A DNA stretch of 33,397 bases, taken from Nitratireductor sp. XY-223 (GTDB taxonomy: Bacteria; Pseudomonadota; Alphaproteobacteria; Rhizobiales; Rhizobiaceae). Of this stretch, positions 15,982 through 24,791 are shown in pieces. Position numbers and translations under genes: made by a program. The notes below the pieces were generated by a model. It was not told the origin of the DNA. It worked only from the letters and a program-made list of their open reading frames with translations, and searched no databases. The number at the start of each line of letters is the position of its first letter. The first letter of the stretch is position 1. The stretch lies in the NCBI RefSeq assembly GCF_004959855.1, contig NZ_SPNT01000022.1, forward strand, positions 1 to 33,397, written 5' to 3'.

Positions 15982-16758
15982 ATGGAGATTCTGGCGAAAG
16001 TTACGACGGGGCGCTTCGGTTTGGGCGCCCTGTCCGTGGCGGTTGTGTTCATCCTCTATATCATCGTGACCAACCAGCCCGACAACAACCCGGCGCTGCT
16101 GCCGCCGCTCACGGACATCTTCAACTCGTTTGTCACCAACGTGACATCCGGAACACTCTTTACGGCCCTCGCGGCGAGCCTCTTCCGGATCTTCATGGGC
16201 TTTTTCATCGGCACCACGCTGGCGCTGATCCTCGGATGCCTGATCGGCTGGTACAAGGTGATCGAATACCTGTTCGATCCGCTGATCGAGGCGCTTCGGC
16301 CGATCCCGCCGCTGGCCTATATCCCGATCATCATCATCTGGTTCGGGATCGGTGAGTTCAGCCGGGTGCTGATCATCACCATCGCCTGTTTCATGGTCTG
16401 CGTCGTCAACGTCATTGCCGGGATGAAAAATGTCCCCCAGGTCTATGTGGACGCCGCCGCCACCATGGGCGCCTCGCGTTTCCAGGTGTTCAGGACCGTG
16501 GCGGTTCCGGCAGCGACGCCCTTCATCATCACCGGCTACCGGATTGCGCTTGCCGCCGCCTGGACGACGCTGGTCGCATCCGAACTCCTCGCCGCGCAGA
16601 ACGGCCTCGGTTTCCTGCTTCAGGAAGGCCGCCGCTACTTCCTGACGGATCAGGTGATGATGATCATTGTCATCATCGGGGCCTGCGCGTTCATCATGGA
16701 CCGCATTTTCCGCAAGATCCAGGCGCGGCTGATGCAATGGTCGGAGGCACGCGAATAA
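15982..16758 (+). CDS. ABC transporter permease, TauC/SsuC-like
   Basis: The 258-residue membrane protein has about six hydrophobic segments and the binding-protein-dependent transport domain loop, with the EAA-type stretch YVDAAATMGASRFQVFRTVAVP at about 152-173. This loop contacts the ATPase. The start lies 5 nt after the binding-protein stop, and the stop overlaps the ATPase start (TAATG), so the three subunits are translated together. Confidence 0.9.
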   Translation: MEILAKVTTGRFGLGALSVAVVFILYIIVTNQPDNNPALLPPLTDIFNSFVTNVTSGTLFTALAASLFRIFMGFFIGTTLALILGCLIGWYKVIEYLFDPLIEALRPIPPLAYIPIIIIWFGIGEFSRVLIITIACFMVCVVNVIAGMKNVPQVYVDAAATMGASRFQVFRTVAVPAATPFIITGYRIALAAAWTTLVASELLAAQNGLGFLLQEGRRYFLTDQVMMIIVIIGACAFIMDRIFRKIQARLMQWSEARE

Positions 16759-17513
16759 TGCCGGAGATCCTCGTCGACAAACTCACGCACACCTTCGGCA
16801 AGGGCGGCCCGAACCCGCTGACAGTGCTTGAAGACATCAACCTGAAATTCGAGTCGGGCAGTTTCTGTTCCATTGTCGGAACGTCCGGCTGCGGAAAATC
16901 GACCCTGCTGAAAATGATGGCCGGCCTGTTCGAGCCCTCGGACGGACAGATGACCCTTGATGGCGACATCATCAGGGGGACCGACAGGCGCAGGGGCATG
17001 GTGTTCCAGCAGGATGCCGTCTTTCCCTGGATGACGGTGTCGCGCAATATTTCCTACGGCCCGCGCCTCAGGGGCGCGAGCCGGGAGGAGCAGGCGGAAA
17101 TCGAAACCAAATGGGTCGATATGGTCGGCCTGAAGGGTTTCGAGGACCGGTGGCCGCGCGAATTGTCCGGCGGCATGCGCAAACGTGTCGACATCGGCAG
17201 GGTCTACGCAAACGATCCCGACGTACTGCTCATGGACGAGCCGTTCGGGGCACTGGACGCGCAGACCAAGGAGCGCATGCAGGCCGACCTGCTGGAGACC
17301 TGGCGGCAGTCGAAGAAGACGGTCATTTTCGTGACACACGATCTGGAAGAGGCGATATTCCTCTCCGACAAGATCATCGTGATGTCGGCGCGCCCGGGCC
17401 GAATCCGGCACATTGAAGAAGTATCGCTGCCGCGCCCGAGAACCGACGAAATGCGCCTGACCGACGAGTTCATCCAGATCAAGCGCAAGCTCTGGGCCAT
17501 GCTGGAGCACTGA
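16758..17513 (+). CDS. ABC transporter ATP-binding protein, TauB/SsuB-like
   Basis: The ATG at 16758 overlaps the permease stop (TAATG), has GGAGG about 10 nt upstream and gives 251 residues; the frame extends seven codons upstream to 16737. Walker A is GTSGCGKS (41-48), the signature LSGGM (136-140, followed by RKRV where RQRV is usual), Walker B VLLMDEP (156-162) and the H-loop His194. The FQQDAVFPWMTV Q-loop context is typical for nitrate/sulfonate/taurine importers. It drives uptake together with the two preceding gene products. Confidence 0.9.
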   Translation: MPEILVDKLTHTFGKGGPNPLTVLEDINLKFESGSFCSIVGTSGCGKSTLLKMMAGLFEPSDGQMTLDGDIIRGTDRRRGMVFQQDAVFPWMTVSRNISYGPRLRGASREEQAEIETKWVDMVGLKGFEDRWPRELSGGMRKRVDIGRVYANDPDVLLMDEPFGALDAQTKERMQADLLETWRQSKKTVIFVTHDLEEAIFLSDKIIVMSARPGRIRHIEEVSLPRPRTDEMRLTDEFIQIKRKLWAMLEH

Positions 17514-17525
17514 GGCCGCGATCCC

Positions 17526-17544
17526 GGCGGGGCAACTTCCCGCC
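17526..17544 (+). terminator. Weak stem-loop between the importer ATPase and the MFS gene
   Basis: GGCGGG (17526-17531) pairs with CCCGCC (17539-17544) around a 7-nt loop, 12 nt after the ATPase stop. No U-tract follows. It may lower transcription into the MFS gene rather than stop it. Confidence 0.3.
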
Positions 17545-17597
17545 AACCATGATAATGTCGCCTCGGTAATTGGTCTTGCACTGTTTCGAGGTGACGC

Positions 17598-18839
17598 GTG
17601 GCATCGAGCAGCATTCCTTCAAACGGCTCCGAACCGTTTGAGGCAGAACGACGATGGAGTGTTCTGGCAATCACCGCAGTCGCGGTCGTCCTGTCGCTGA
17701 TGAGCTGGTTTTCCGCGACCGCCGTCATCAATGATATTTCGCGCGCCTGGGAATTGGATACGGCCACAGCCGGCTGGCTGACCAATGCGGTGCAGCTGGG
17801 ATTCGTGACGGGCGCCATCCTGTCCAGCCTGCTGGCGATTTCCGACATTGTCGCCCTGCCCCGGCTGATGGCCGGGTCGGCGCTTCTCGCAGGGATTTCA
17901 AGTGCCGTTCTTCTGATCGAACCGGGTTTTGCGGGTGCCGTTTTAGCGCGCTTTGTCACCGGAGCGGCGCTTGCCGGGGTCTATCCGCCGGCGATGAAAT
18001 TCATCGCCACGTGGTTCAAAACCGGACGCGGCATTGCCATGGGCGCCATGGTCGGCGCGGTGACCCTTGGTTCGGCCGGTCCGCATCTGGTGCGGGCCGT
18101 CGGACAGGTCCTGCCCTGGGAAACCGTGATCACCGTCACGGCCATCTGCTGTTTATTGTCAGCGGTTGTTTTCCTTGTTCTGCGCGAAGGTCCGCACGGA
18201 TTTGCGCGGGCCCGGGTCGACCCGAGGCAGGTGGCGGCGATCATCCGCAACCGCCCGGTGATGCTGGCCAATTTCGGCTATTTCGGCCACATGTGGGAAC
18301 TCTATGCCATGTGGGGATGGATTCTCGCCTATGTGGTCGCCGCCTCGGATTCGGGCGCCTATTTCGGCAACGCGTCCTTGCTGGCCTTCGCGGTCGTCGC
18401 GATGGGCGCACCGGGCTGCCTGCTGGGCGGCTTCTTGTCGGACATGATCGGACGCTGCTACACGACGGCCCTGATGATGGCGGTGTCGGGCCTGTGTGCG
18501 CTGGCGGTCGGCTTCCTGTTTGACGGTCCGGCCGCCCTCTTCCTGATCGTCGCATTGATCTGGGGGCTGACCGTCGTCGCCGATTCCGCCCAGTTCTCGG
18601 CAGCCGTCAGCGAACTCTCGGACGCCAGTTACGTGGGATCGTCGCTGGCCTTCCAGATGGGCGTGGGATTCGCCATCACCACAATCACCATATGGCTGGT
18701 GCCGGTGATCGCGGATTTCGCCGGAAGCTGGCGATGGACCTTCCTCGTTCTCGTGCCCGGCCCGTTCCTTGGCGTCGTCAGCATGCTTGCCCTCAGGCGC
18801 CTGCCGGAGGCTGCGAAAATCGCGAACGGCCTGAGATAA
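17598..18839 (+). CDS. Major facilitator superfamily transporter
   Basis: The 413-residue inner-membrane protein has about 12 transmembrane helices. MFS features include a conserved GRG segment after helix 6 (FKTGRGIAMGAMVGAVTLGSA) and a GxLSDMIGR-type loop (GGFLSDMIGRCY) between helices. The start is GTG with GAGGTGA at the correct distance. It lies 84 nt beyond the TauB-like ATPase in the same direction and may belong to the sulfatase/importer module as an additional importer or as an exporter of a product. Substrate is not predictable. The convergent acyl-CoA synthetase gene follows. Confidence 0.82.
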   Translation: MASSSIPSNGSEPFEAERRWSVLAITAVAVVLSLMSWFSATAVINDISRAWELDTATAGWLTNAVQLGFVTGAILSSLLAISDIVALPRLMAGSALLAGISSAVLLIEPGFAGAVLARFVTGAALAGVYPPAMKFIATWFKTGRGIAMGAMVGAVTLGSAGPHLVRAVGQVLPWETVITVTAICCLLSAVVFLVLREGPHGFARARVDPRQVAAIIRNRPVMLANFGYFGHMWELYAMWGWILAYVVAASDSGAYFGNASLLAFAVVAMGAPGCLLGGFLSDMIGRCYTTALMMAVSGLCALAVGFLFDGPAALFLIVALIWGLTVVADSAQFSAAVSELSDASYVGSSLAFQMGVGFAITTITIWLVPVIADFAGSWRWTFLVLVPGPFLGVVSMLALRRLPEAAKIANGLR

Positions 18840-18862
18840 CCGAGTACTGTCCTGGTCCGAAG

Positions 18863-18894
18863 TGCCGGCGGCGCGCTGTCTGTCGACGCCGGCA
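18863..18894. terminator. Bidirectional hairpin between convergent genes
   Basis: TGCCGGCG (18863-18870) is the exact complement of CGCCGGCA (18887-18894), with a 16-nt loop. It occupies the short gap between the MFS stop and the convergent acyl-CoA synthetase stop. The U-tracts are absent, so efficiency is uncertain. Confidence 0.4.
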
Positions 18895-18896
18895 GA

Positions 18897-20660
18897 TCAC
18901 TCGCTGAAGCCGTTCTCGACCATCCAGTCGCGCATGGCGAATTTCTGCGGTTTGCCGGTGACGGTCATCGGCAGTTCGTCGACGATGCGGATGTGCTTGG
19001 GGATCTTGTAGTGCGCGATCTTTGTGTCGCAGAACCGGCGTATATCGTCGGCCTGCAGATCAGCCCCGTCGCCCGGCACGATCCAGGCCCCGACGACTTC
19101 GCCCAGCGCGCTGTCGGGAATGCCGAAAACCTGCACCTCCTTGACCGCCGGATGGCTGAACAGGAAGTCCTCGATTTCCGCGGGATAGATGTTCTCACCG
19201 CCGCGGATGATCATGTCCTTCACCCGGCCGACAATCGCGCAATATCCCTCCTCGTCCAGTGTCGCGAGATCGCCGGTACGCATCCAGCCGTCGACAATGG
19301 ACTCAGATGTCTTGTCCTCGTCGTCCCAGTAGCCGCGCATGACGGAGTAACCGCGGGTGCAAAGCTCGCCCTCGGCGCCCGCCGGGACGATGGCGCCCGC
19401 CTCGTCGATGATCTTGACCTCCAGGTTCGGGTGGATGCGCCCCACCGTCGTGACCCTCTTTTCGATCGGATCGTTAACGAAACTCTGAAAGGAAATCGGC
19501 GAGGTTTCCGTCATCCCGTAGCCGATGGTCACCTGCGACATGTTCATCTCGTCGATGACCCGCCGCATCACCTCGATCGGGCATGGTGCGCCGGCCATCA
19601 TGCCGGTGCGCAACCGGGACACGTCATACGATCCGTTGCCGAGTTCCTCGAGCATGGCGACGAACATGGTCGGCACGCCGAACAACGCCGTGCACCGGTC
19701 CTTCGAGACGGCTTCGAGTGTGTCGGGAGCCGTGAACGCCTCCCCCGGAAATACCATCGCGGCCCCTTTGCTGACGCAGCCGAGCACGCCCAGCACCATG
19801 CCGAAGCAATGGTAAAGCGGGACCGGAATGCACAGCCGGTCCCGCTCGGTGAACTGCATGCGCTCGGCGGTAAAACGGGCATTGTTGACGATGTTGTAGT
19901 GGGAAAGCGTCGCCCCTTTGGGCGATCCGGTCGTGCCGGATGTAAACTGGATGTTTATCGGCTCATCCGGGTCAAGGGACCGGGCGATCGTGTCGAGCCG
20001 CAATTGCTGCGCCGGCCCGCCAAGCGACTGGACCTCCTTGAACGTGAATGCGCCGGGCTGCGGATCGTCGGACATGACGATCACGTGCCTGAGTTGCGGC
20101 AATCGGGCTGCCGCGAGCCGGCCCGGCTCGCAGTCATCCAGTTCCGGCGCAAGGTTTTTCAGCATCTCGACATAGTTGGAGGACTTGAATGCCTGCGCCA
20201 GGACGAGCGCGCGGCAGCCGACCTTGTTCAGCGCATATTCGAGCTCCGATACCCGGTAGGCGGGATTGATGTTGACAAGGATGAGCCCGATGCGGGCGGT
20301 CGCAAACTGGGTCAGCACCCATTCCAGCCTGTTGGGCGACCAGATGCCCAGCCGGTCGCCCTTCTGAAGCCCGAGGGCCAGCAGCCCGGACGCCATCTCA
20401 TCCACCATCCGGTCGAGATCGTAATAGGTGAACGTCCTTGCCTCGTTGGGAAACACGACGGCGTCGCGCGGACCGTGCCGGGTGACCGCCTCGCGAAGCA
20501 GGTCCGGAATGGTGATGTGTCTGAGCGCCGGCCAATCCGCGCCGCGAACATAGGAGCGGCCGTCCTGCGGCGCGAGGTCCGCCGGGTTGCTGTCGGAATC
20601 TGCCTTGACGCCATTTCCGGTCTTCAGCAGTCCGGCCAGGCTCTCGTTGAGTATGGACAT
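18897..20660 (-). CDS. AMP-binding acyl-CoA synthetase
   Basis: The ATG at 20660, preceded by GAGGAGG 5 nt upstream, gives 587 residues; the frame goes up to 20708 but would overlap the amidase. ANL-superfamily motifs are complete: the P-loop TSGTTGSPKG (240-249), GYGMTETSP (380-388), WMRTGD ending at 464 and the adenylation lysine 570 in TGKPQK. The enzyme activates a carboxylic acid with ATP and CoA. It lies 10 nt after the ABC-amidase fusion gene, with the ribosome binding site between them, so the acid released by the amidase is the natural candidate substrate. It resembles medium/long-chain fatty acid ligases, but specificity is open. Confidence 0.9.
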   Translation of the reverse strand: MSILNESLAGLLKTGNGVKADSDSNPADLAPQDGRSYVRGADWPALRHITIPDLLREAVTRHGPRDAVVFPNEARTFTYYDLDRMVDEMASGLLALGLQKGDRLGIWSPNRLEWVLTQFATARIGLILVNINPAYRVSELEYALNKVGCRALVLAQAFKSSNYVEMLKNLAPELDDCEPGRLAAARLPQLRHVIVMSDDPQPGAFTFKEVQSLGGPAQQLRLDTIARSLDPDEPINIQFTSGTTGSPKGATLSHYNIVNNARFTAERMQFTERDRLCIPVPLYHCFGMVLGVLGCVSKGAAMVFPGEAFTAPDTLEAVSKDRCTALFGVPTMFVAMLEELGNGSYDVSRLRTGMMAGAPCPIEVMRRVIDEMNMSQVTIGYGMTETSPISFQSFVNDPIEKRVTTVGRIHPNLEVKIIDEAGAIVPAGAEGELCTRGYSVMRGYWDDEDKTSESIVDGWMRTGDLATLDEEGYCAIVGRVKDMIIRGGENIYPAEIEDFLFSHPAVKEVQVFGIPDSALGEVVGAWIVPGDGADLQADDIRRFCDTKIAHYKIPKHIRIVDELPMTVTGKPQKFAMRDWMVENGFSE

Positions 20661-20670
20661 GGCTTCCTCC

Positions 20671-23052
20671 TCACAGCGTTCGCCAGTCGACGCTTTGCTC
20701 GAATGCATGCGCGGCCTGGTAGATCGTCATCTCGCCGTAGTGCGGTCCCACGAGCATCATGCCGATCGGCAGTCCCTCGCTGAGACCGCACGGCACGGTC
20801 ATGGCCGGCAGTCCGCCATTGAAGGGCGCGGTATTGCCGATCATTTCAAAGGCACGCTGCACGTAGAGGCTGATGGAACAGTCCGCCGGCGGTATCTTCT
20901 GCGGTTTCATCGGCAGGGTCGGCATCACCAGGAGATCGTGCCTGGCAAACGCCTCCAGGTACTTTTCATGCACCTTGCGCATCAGGTTCTGCGCCTTGCC
21001 GTAGTAGCGCCCCCGGTACTGGTTCTGAAAATATTCTCCGAGAAACATGCAGACTTTCAGCGAATGGGAGAGCTCATCGGCGCGATGCCTCCAGCCGGCC
21101 GCCTGGTCGATCATGGAGGGCAGAAACAGGCCGCGGTAGTTCGTGCCGCCGCAATTGCCGTGCATCATGTGATCCTGCAATCCCTCGACCGTGATCGCCG
21201 TCCACAGGTCCGCGGCGAAATAGTGCTCCTCGACGGAAACCTCCTCCACGCGGGCACCGAGCTCGCGGAACCGGTCCAGCGCCGCCTCGACCTTGCCGTC
21301 CACATCGGCTTCGCTTTCCGGCCGGCCGAAGCCCTCCTTTAGGACCCCGATGCGCAGGCCCGAACAGCCCCGGTTCAGGGCCTCCGTGTAGCGGTAGACC
21401 TTCGGCGCCCTCTGCCGGGGGTCGAGTCCGTCCTCGCCGGCCAGCACCTCGAGGAACAGCGCATTGTCGGCGACATTGCCGGTGACCGGCCCCACGTGAT
21501 CGATGGTCTGCTCGACCGGCATGACCCCGGTATAGGGCACAAGACCGTGGGTCGGCTTCATGCCGTAGACGCCGCAGCTCGACGAAGGGATGCGCACGGA
21601 TCCGCCCTGATCGCCGGCGATCGCCATGTCCACTTCGCCGGCGGCCACCAGGGCAGCCGAACCGCTGGAAGATCCGCCGGCCATGTATCCGTGCTTCCAG
21701 GGGTTGTGCACCGGCCCGGTCGCATTGGTGTGCGATCCGCCGGATATGCAGAGGTTCTCGCAATGCGCCTTTCCCGCCACGATGCCGCCGGCGTCGAGAA
21801 TGCGCGTCACGATGGTCGCGTCGATCTCCGGGACATAACCTTCCATGATCGAACTGCCGTTCATCATCGGCACGCCGGCGACACAGACCGTGTCCTTCAG
21901 CGCGATGCGCTTGCCGCGCAGAGGGCCGTCCGGCGCACCCTTGATATCGGTCTTGTAGAACCAGGCGTTGAGCGGGTTTTCGGACGGTGACGGCCGATAG
22001 CCGGGCGCCCTCGGATAACGCACCTCGGGAAGATAGTCGGGCGCCGCGTCGATACGGTCATAGCACTGGATGTAGGGCTCCATGATCTCGCGGTATTCCT
22101 CGATCTCCTGGTCCGACAAGTGCATTCCGAAGCGCTGCGCCATCTCGTGCATCTGGGAAAGGCTTGGGCGTTTTATGGTCATGTTCGTCACCGATGGAAT
22201 TGTCCGGTCGGACCGGTCGTTTGCCGGGGCCGACCGTGTCGCGGTCGCATTGGAACTGCTGGATGCCGAGGGTTTTAATGGCGTTCCCGGCGGGCCGTCC
22301 GCCGCGCCGCGCCGCGTTGAACGGGCTGCGCCGAAGCCCAGGAAACGGTCCACCTTGGCGCGGTCGGTCAGGTCCTGTTTCGAGAGTTCGCCGGTCAGGC
22401 GCCCGCGCTCGAGCACGACGACGCGATCCGACAGGTCGGCGATGAAATCAAAGTTCTGCTCGACCAGCAGGACCGACAGCCCGCGCTTCTTTCGCAGGTC
22501 GTCGAGGGTTTCCGACATCTCCTCGATGATCGAGGGCTGGATGCCTTCGGTGGGCTCGTCCAGCAGCAGGAATTCGGGATCGGCCATCAGGCACCTGGCC
22601 AGCGCGAGCAGTTGCTGCTCGCCGCCGGAGAGCGTGCCGCCCTCGCGGTCCAGGAGGCGCACCAGCCTCGGGAAATGATCCAGCACCGCGTCGAACGTCT
22701 CGTCCTCGCCGCCCTGCCCGTGATCGTGGTAGGCAAAACGCATATTGTCCCGGACCGTGAGCTGCGGAAAGATGCCGCGGCCCTGCGGAACGTAGCCGAT
22801 GCCGAGTTCCACCCGCCTGTTCGGGGGCCAGCCGGTAATGTCCTCGCCGCGAAAATGCACGGAACCGCCGGTCGGCTTCAGGAAACCCATCAGCGTCTTG
22901 AGCAGTGTCGATTTGCCCATGCCGTTGTGGCCGAGGATGCCGACCACCTGGTTCTCGCCGACCGCAAGCTCGATGCCGTGCAGCACGGGAACCCTGCCGT
23001 AGCCGCCCGACAGGCCCTTGATGGCGAGAACCGTGTTTGCTTCGTCCGCCAT
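20671..23052 (-). CDS. Fusion protein: LivF/UrtE-like ABC ATPase + amidase-signature hydrolase
   Basis: One uninterrupted frame of 793 residues starts at the ATG at 23052 (1 nt beyond the LivG stop, AGAAGGG upstream). Residues 1-242 are a complete LivF-type ATPase: Walker A GHNGMGKS (41-48), signature LSGGEQQ (141-147), Walker B FLLLDEP (161-167) and VEQN. About 50 Ser/Ala/Thr-rich linker residues follow. From Met291 (ATG at 22182), a full amidase-signature enzyme begins with Lys386, cis-Ser461 (GGSSSGS) and nucleophile Ser485 (DQGGSVRIP). The 75- and 24-residue spacings equal those of the FAAH triad. It would couple import of an amide with its hydrolysis. The ATG at 22182 with GGTGA upstream may also allow separate amidase synthesis. 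A sequencing error that removed a LivF stop cannot be excluded. Confidence 0.85.
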   Translation of the reverse strand: MADEANTVLAIKGLSGGYGRVPVLHGIELAVGENQVVGILGHNGMGKSTLLKTLMGFLKPTGGSVHFRGEDITGWPPNRRVELGIGYVPQGRGIFPQLTVRDNMRFAYHDHGQGGEDETFDAVLDHFPRLVRLLDREGGTLSGGEQQLLALARCLMADPEFLLLDEPTEGIQPSIIEEMSETLDDLRKKRGLSVLLVEQNFDFIADLSDRVVVLERGRLTGELSKQDLTDRAKVDRFLGFGAARSTRRGAADGPPGTPLKPSASSSSNATATRSAPANDRSDRTIPSVTNMTIKRPSLSQMHEMAQRFGMHLSDQEIEEYREIMEPYIQCYDRIDAAPDYLPEVRYPRAPGYRPSPSENPLNAWFYKTDIKGAPDGPLRGKRIALKDTVCVAGVPMMNGSSIMEGYVPEIDATIVTRILDAGGIVAGKAHCENLCISGGSHTNATGPVHNPWKHGYMAGGSSSGSAALVAAGEVDMAIAGDQGGSVRIPSSSCGVYGMKPTHGLVPYTGVMPVEQTIDHVGPVTGNVADNALFLEVLAGEDGLDPRQRAPKVYRYTEALNRGCSGLRIGVLKEGFGRPESEADVDGKVEAALDRFRELGARVEEVSVEEHYFAADLWTAITVEGLQDHMMHGNCGGTNYRGLFLPSMIDQAAGWRHRADELSHSLKVCMFLGEYFQNQYRGRYYGKAQNLMRKVHEKYLEAFARHDLLVMPTLPMKPQKIPPADCSISLYVQRAFEMIGNTAPFNGGLPAMTVPCGLSEGLPIGMMLVGPHYGEMTIYQAAHAFEQSVDWRTL

Positions 23053-23053
23053 G

Positions 23054-23770
23054 TCAGCCCTTCTTGCCCAGATAGACACGGCGCACGGTCTCATCGGACA
23101 TAACCTTGTCGACGTGGTCTTCCATCAGCACGGACCCCTGGTGAAACACCGTGACCGTGGAGGCGATGGAGCGGATGAACTGCATGTCGTGCTCGACGAT
23201 GATGACGGCGGCGCTGCGGTTGAGTTCACGGATGATGGCGACCATGCGCTCGACGTCGCCCGCGGACATTCCAGCCGCCGGCTCGTCGAGCAGGACAAGC
23301 CAGGGATCGCCGACGGCGACGATGCCGAGCTCCACCTGCTGACGCTCTCCATGGGCCAGCCGGCCGACATCCGCGGCCGCTATGGCGTTCAGCTCCAGCC
23401 TTTCGATCATGTCGGCGGTCTTGCGGTTCGCTTCGACGACCGGGTGCCGCCGCCGCGCGGCCAGCCAGATGTTCTCCCTCACGGTCAGACCGTCCATGAC
23501 GCTCGGCACCTGTGTCTTCACCCCGACGCCAAGCGATGCGATTTCGTGCGGATGCCATCCGGTGGTTTCTTCATGGCGCATGAATATGCGCCCGTCCGAA
23601 GGCGTCAGGAGACCGGTGATGCATTTGAAGAAGGTGCTCTTGCCGGCACCGTTCGGCCCGATCAGGCAACGCAGCTCGCGGGCGGCAAGCCGGAAGCTGA
23701 CATTGTCGGCGGCGACGACGCCACCGAACCGCATGGTCAGGTTCTCGGTCTCGAGCACGGTCTCAGCCAT
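23054..23770 (-). CDS. ABC transporter ATP-binding protein, LivG/UrtD-like
   Basis: The 238-residue ATPase has Walker A GPNGAGKS (38-45), Q-loop Gln87, a degenerate signature LAHGERQ (138-144) as often seen in UrtD/LivG proteins, Walker B LVLLDEP (158-164) and H-loop His194. With the LivF-type domain encoded next, it forms the heterodimeric motor of a hydrophobic-amino-acid/urea/amide importer. Its start overlaps the LivM gene by 8 nt. The RxLRCLIGPNGAGKS context is closer to the urea/amide branch than to leucine transport, which I judge from memory only. Confidence 0.9.
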   Translation of the reverse strand: MAETVLETENLTMRFGGVVAADNVSFRLAARELRCLIGPNGAGKSTFFKCITGLLTPSDGRIFMRHEETTGWHPHEIASLGVGVKTQVPSVMDGLTVRENIWLAARRRHPVVEANRKTADMIERLELNAIAAADVGRLAHGERQQVELGIVAVGDPWLVLLDEPAAGMSAGDVERMVAIIRELNRSAAVIIVEHDMQFIRSIASTVTVFHQGSVLMEDHVDKVMSDETVRRVYLGKKG

Positions 23771-24791
23771 TGGCGGCTCTCCGCACCCGAAGCCGGCGCG
23801 ACGGCCTGTTTCGCCGCGTCAGCACCCGGCCCGCGACGGAAACAATGGCCGGAACAAGCCCCCGCGGCAGGAACAGCACGAACAGGACGAGAATGAGCCC
23901 GGTGATCAGCGTGTTGTCCACCAGGGATTGCTGGCCGAGAAGGAATTTGAGGTAGGAAAGACCGGCGGCGCCGACCATCGGCCCGATGCGGGTGCCAAGG
24001 CCGCCGACAATGCACCAGATGATGATTTCCGCGCTTTGCGGAAGGCTGAACAGGCCGGGCGTCACAATCTCCGCCCAGTTGGCGAAGAAGGCGCCTGAAA
24101 GACCGGCGATCGCGGCGCCGACGGTAAACAGGACCGTCTTCCTCGCCCTGACGTCGTAGCCCATCAGCGACATGCGGGTCTCGCTCTCGCGAATACCGAC
24201 GGCAATGCGGCCGAAGCTGCTGCCGAGCAGCCAGGTGACCAGCAGGAAGACGAGGAGCAAGGCCACCGCCACCACGTAATAAAGGCTGTCTCCCCACACG
24301 TAGAAATCGGGGTAGCCCGGAACGTTCAGCGTCTGGAATCCGGGGATCCCGTTGAAGCCGCCGAGCCGCGCCGAGCCGATCATGTATTCGGGACCGGCTG
24401 TGGAATTCATGAACCTGTAGAAGATCAGCGTGACCACCAGCGTGATGACGCCGAGATAGACATCGGCCAGCCGGCCGTAGAACATCATCGCGCCGAGGAT
24501 GGCCGCAAACGCCGCCGGAACAATGATGGCGATCAGCATGGGTATCGTGCTTTCGCCGAAATTGATCGCCGAAATGGCGTAGGCATAGGCCCCGAGCCCG
24601 AAAAACGCCGCCTGGCCGAAACACAGGATGCCGCCGAACCCCCAGATGAGGCCGAGGCTGAGGCCGAGCATGGCGTAGACCAGCAGCACGGTCAGCGTGT
24701 AGGTGTCGATGGCGGACGGCAGCGCGACGATGAGCGCGACGCCGACGGCGACGATCCAGAGATATTCACGCCACTGATTGCCCCGCATCAC
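23763..24791 (-). CDS. ABC transporter permease, LivM/UrtC-like
   Basis: This 342-residue membrane protein with 8-10 hydrophobic helices shows LivM features: GLIWGFGGILCFGQAAFFGLGAY near 48-69 and the IRESETRMSLMGYD coupling segment. The longest frame starts with GTG at 24791, overlapping the LivH stop (GTGA); the next codon is ATG at 24788. It forms the channel with the LivH-like subunit. The C-terminus has an Arg-rich tail (TRRNRPSRRLRVRRAANG) of unknown meaning. Confidence 0.9.
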   Translation of the reverse strand: MMRGNQWREYLWIVAVGVALIVALPSAIDTYTLTVLLVYAMLGLSLGLIWGFGGILCFGQAAFFGLGAYAYAISAINFGESTIPMLIAIIVPAAFAAILGAMMFYGRLADVYLGVITLVVTLIFYRFMNSTAGPEYMIGSARLGGFNGIPGFQTLNVPGYPDFYVWGDSLYYVVAVALLLVFLLVTWLLGSSFGRIAVGIRESETRMSLMGYDVRARKTVLFTVGAAIAGLSGAFFANWAEIVTPGLFSLPQSAEIIIWCIVGGLGTRIGPMVGAAGLSYLKFLLGQQSLVDNTLITGLILVLFVLFLPRGLVPAIVSVAGRVLTRRNRPSRRLRVRRAANG

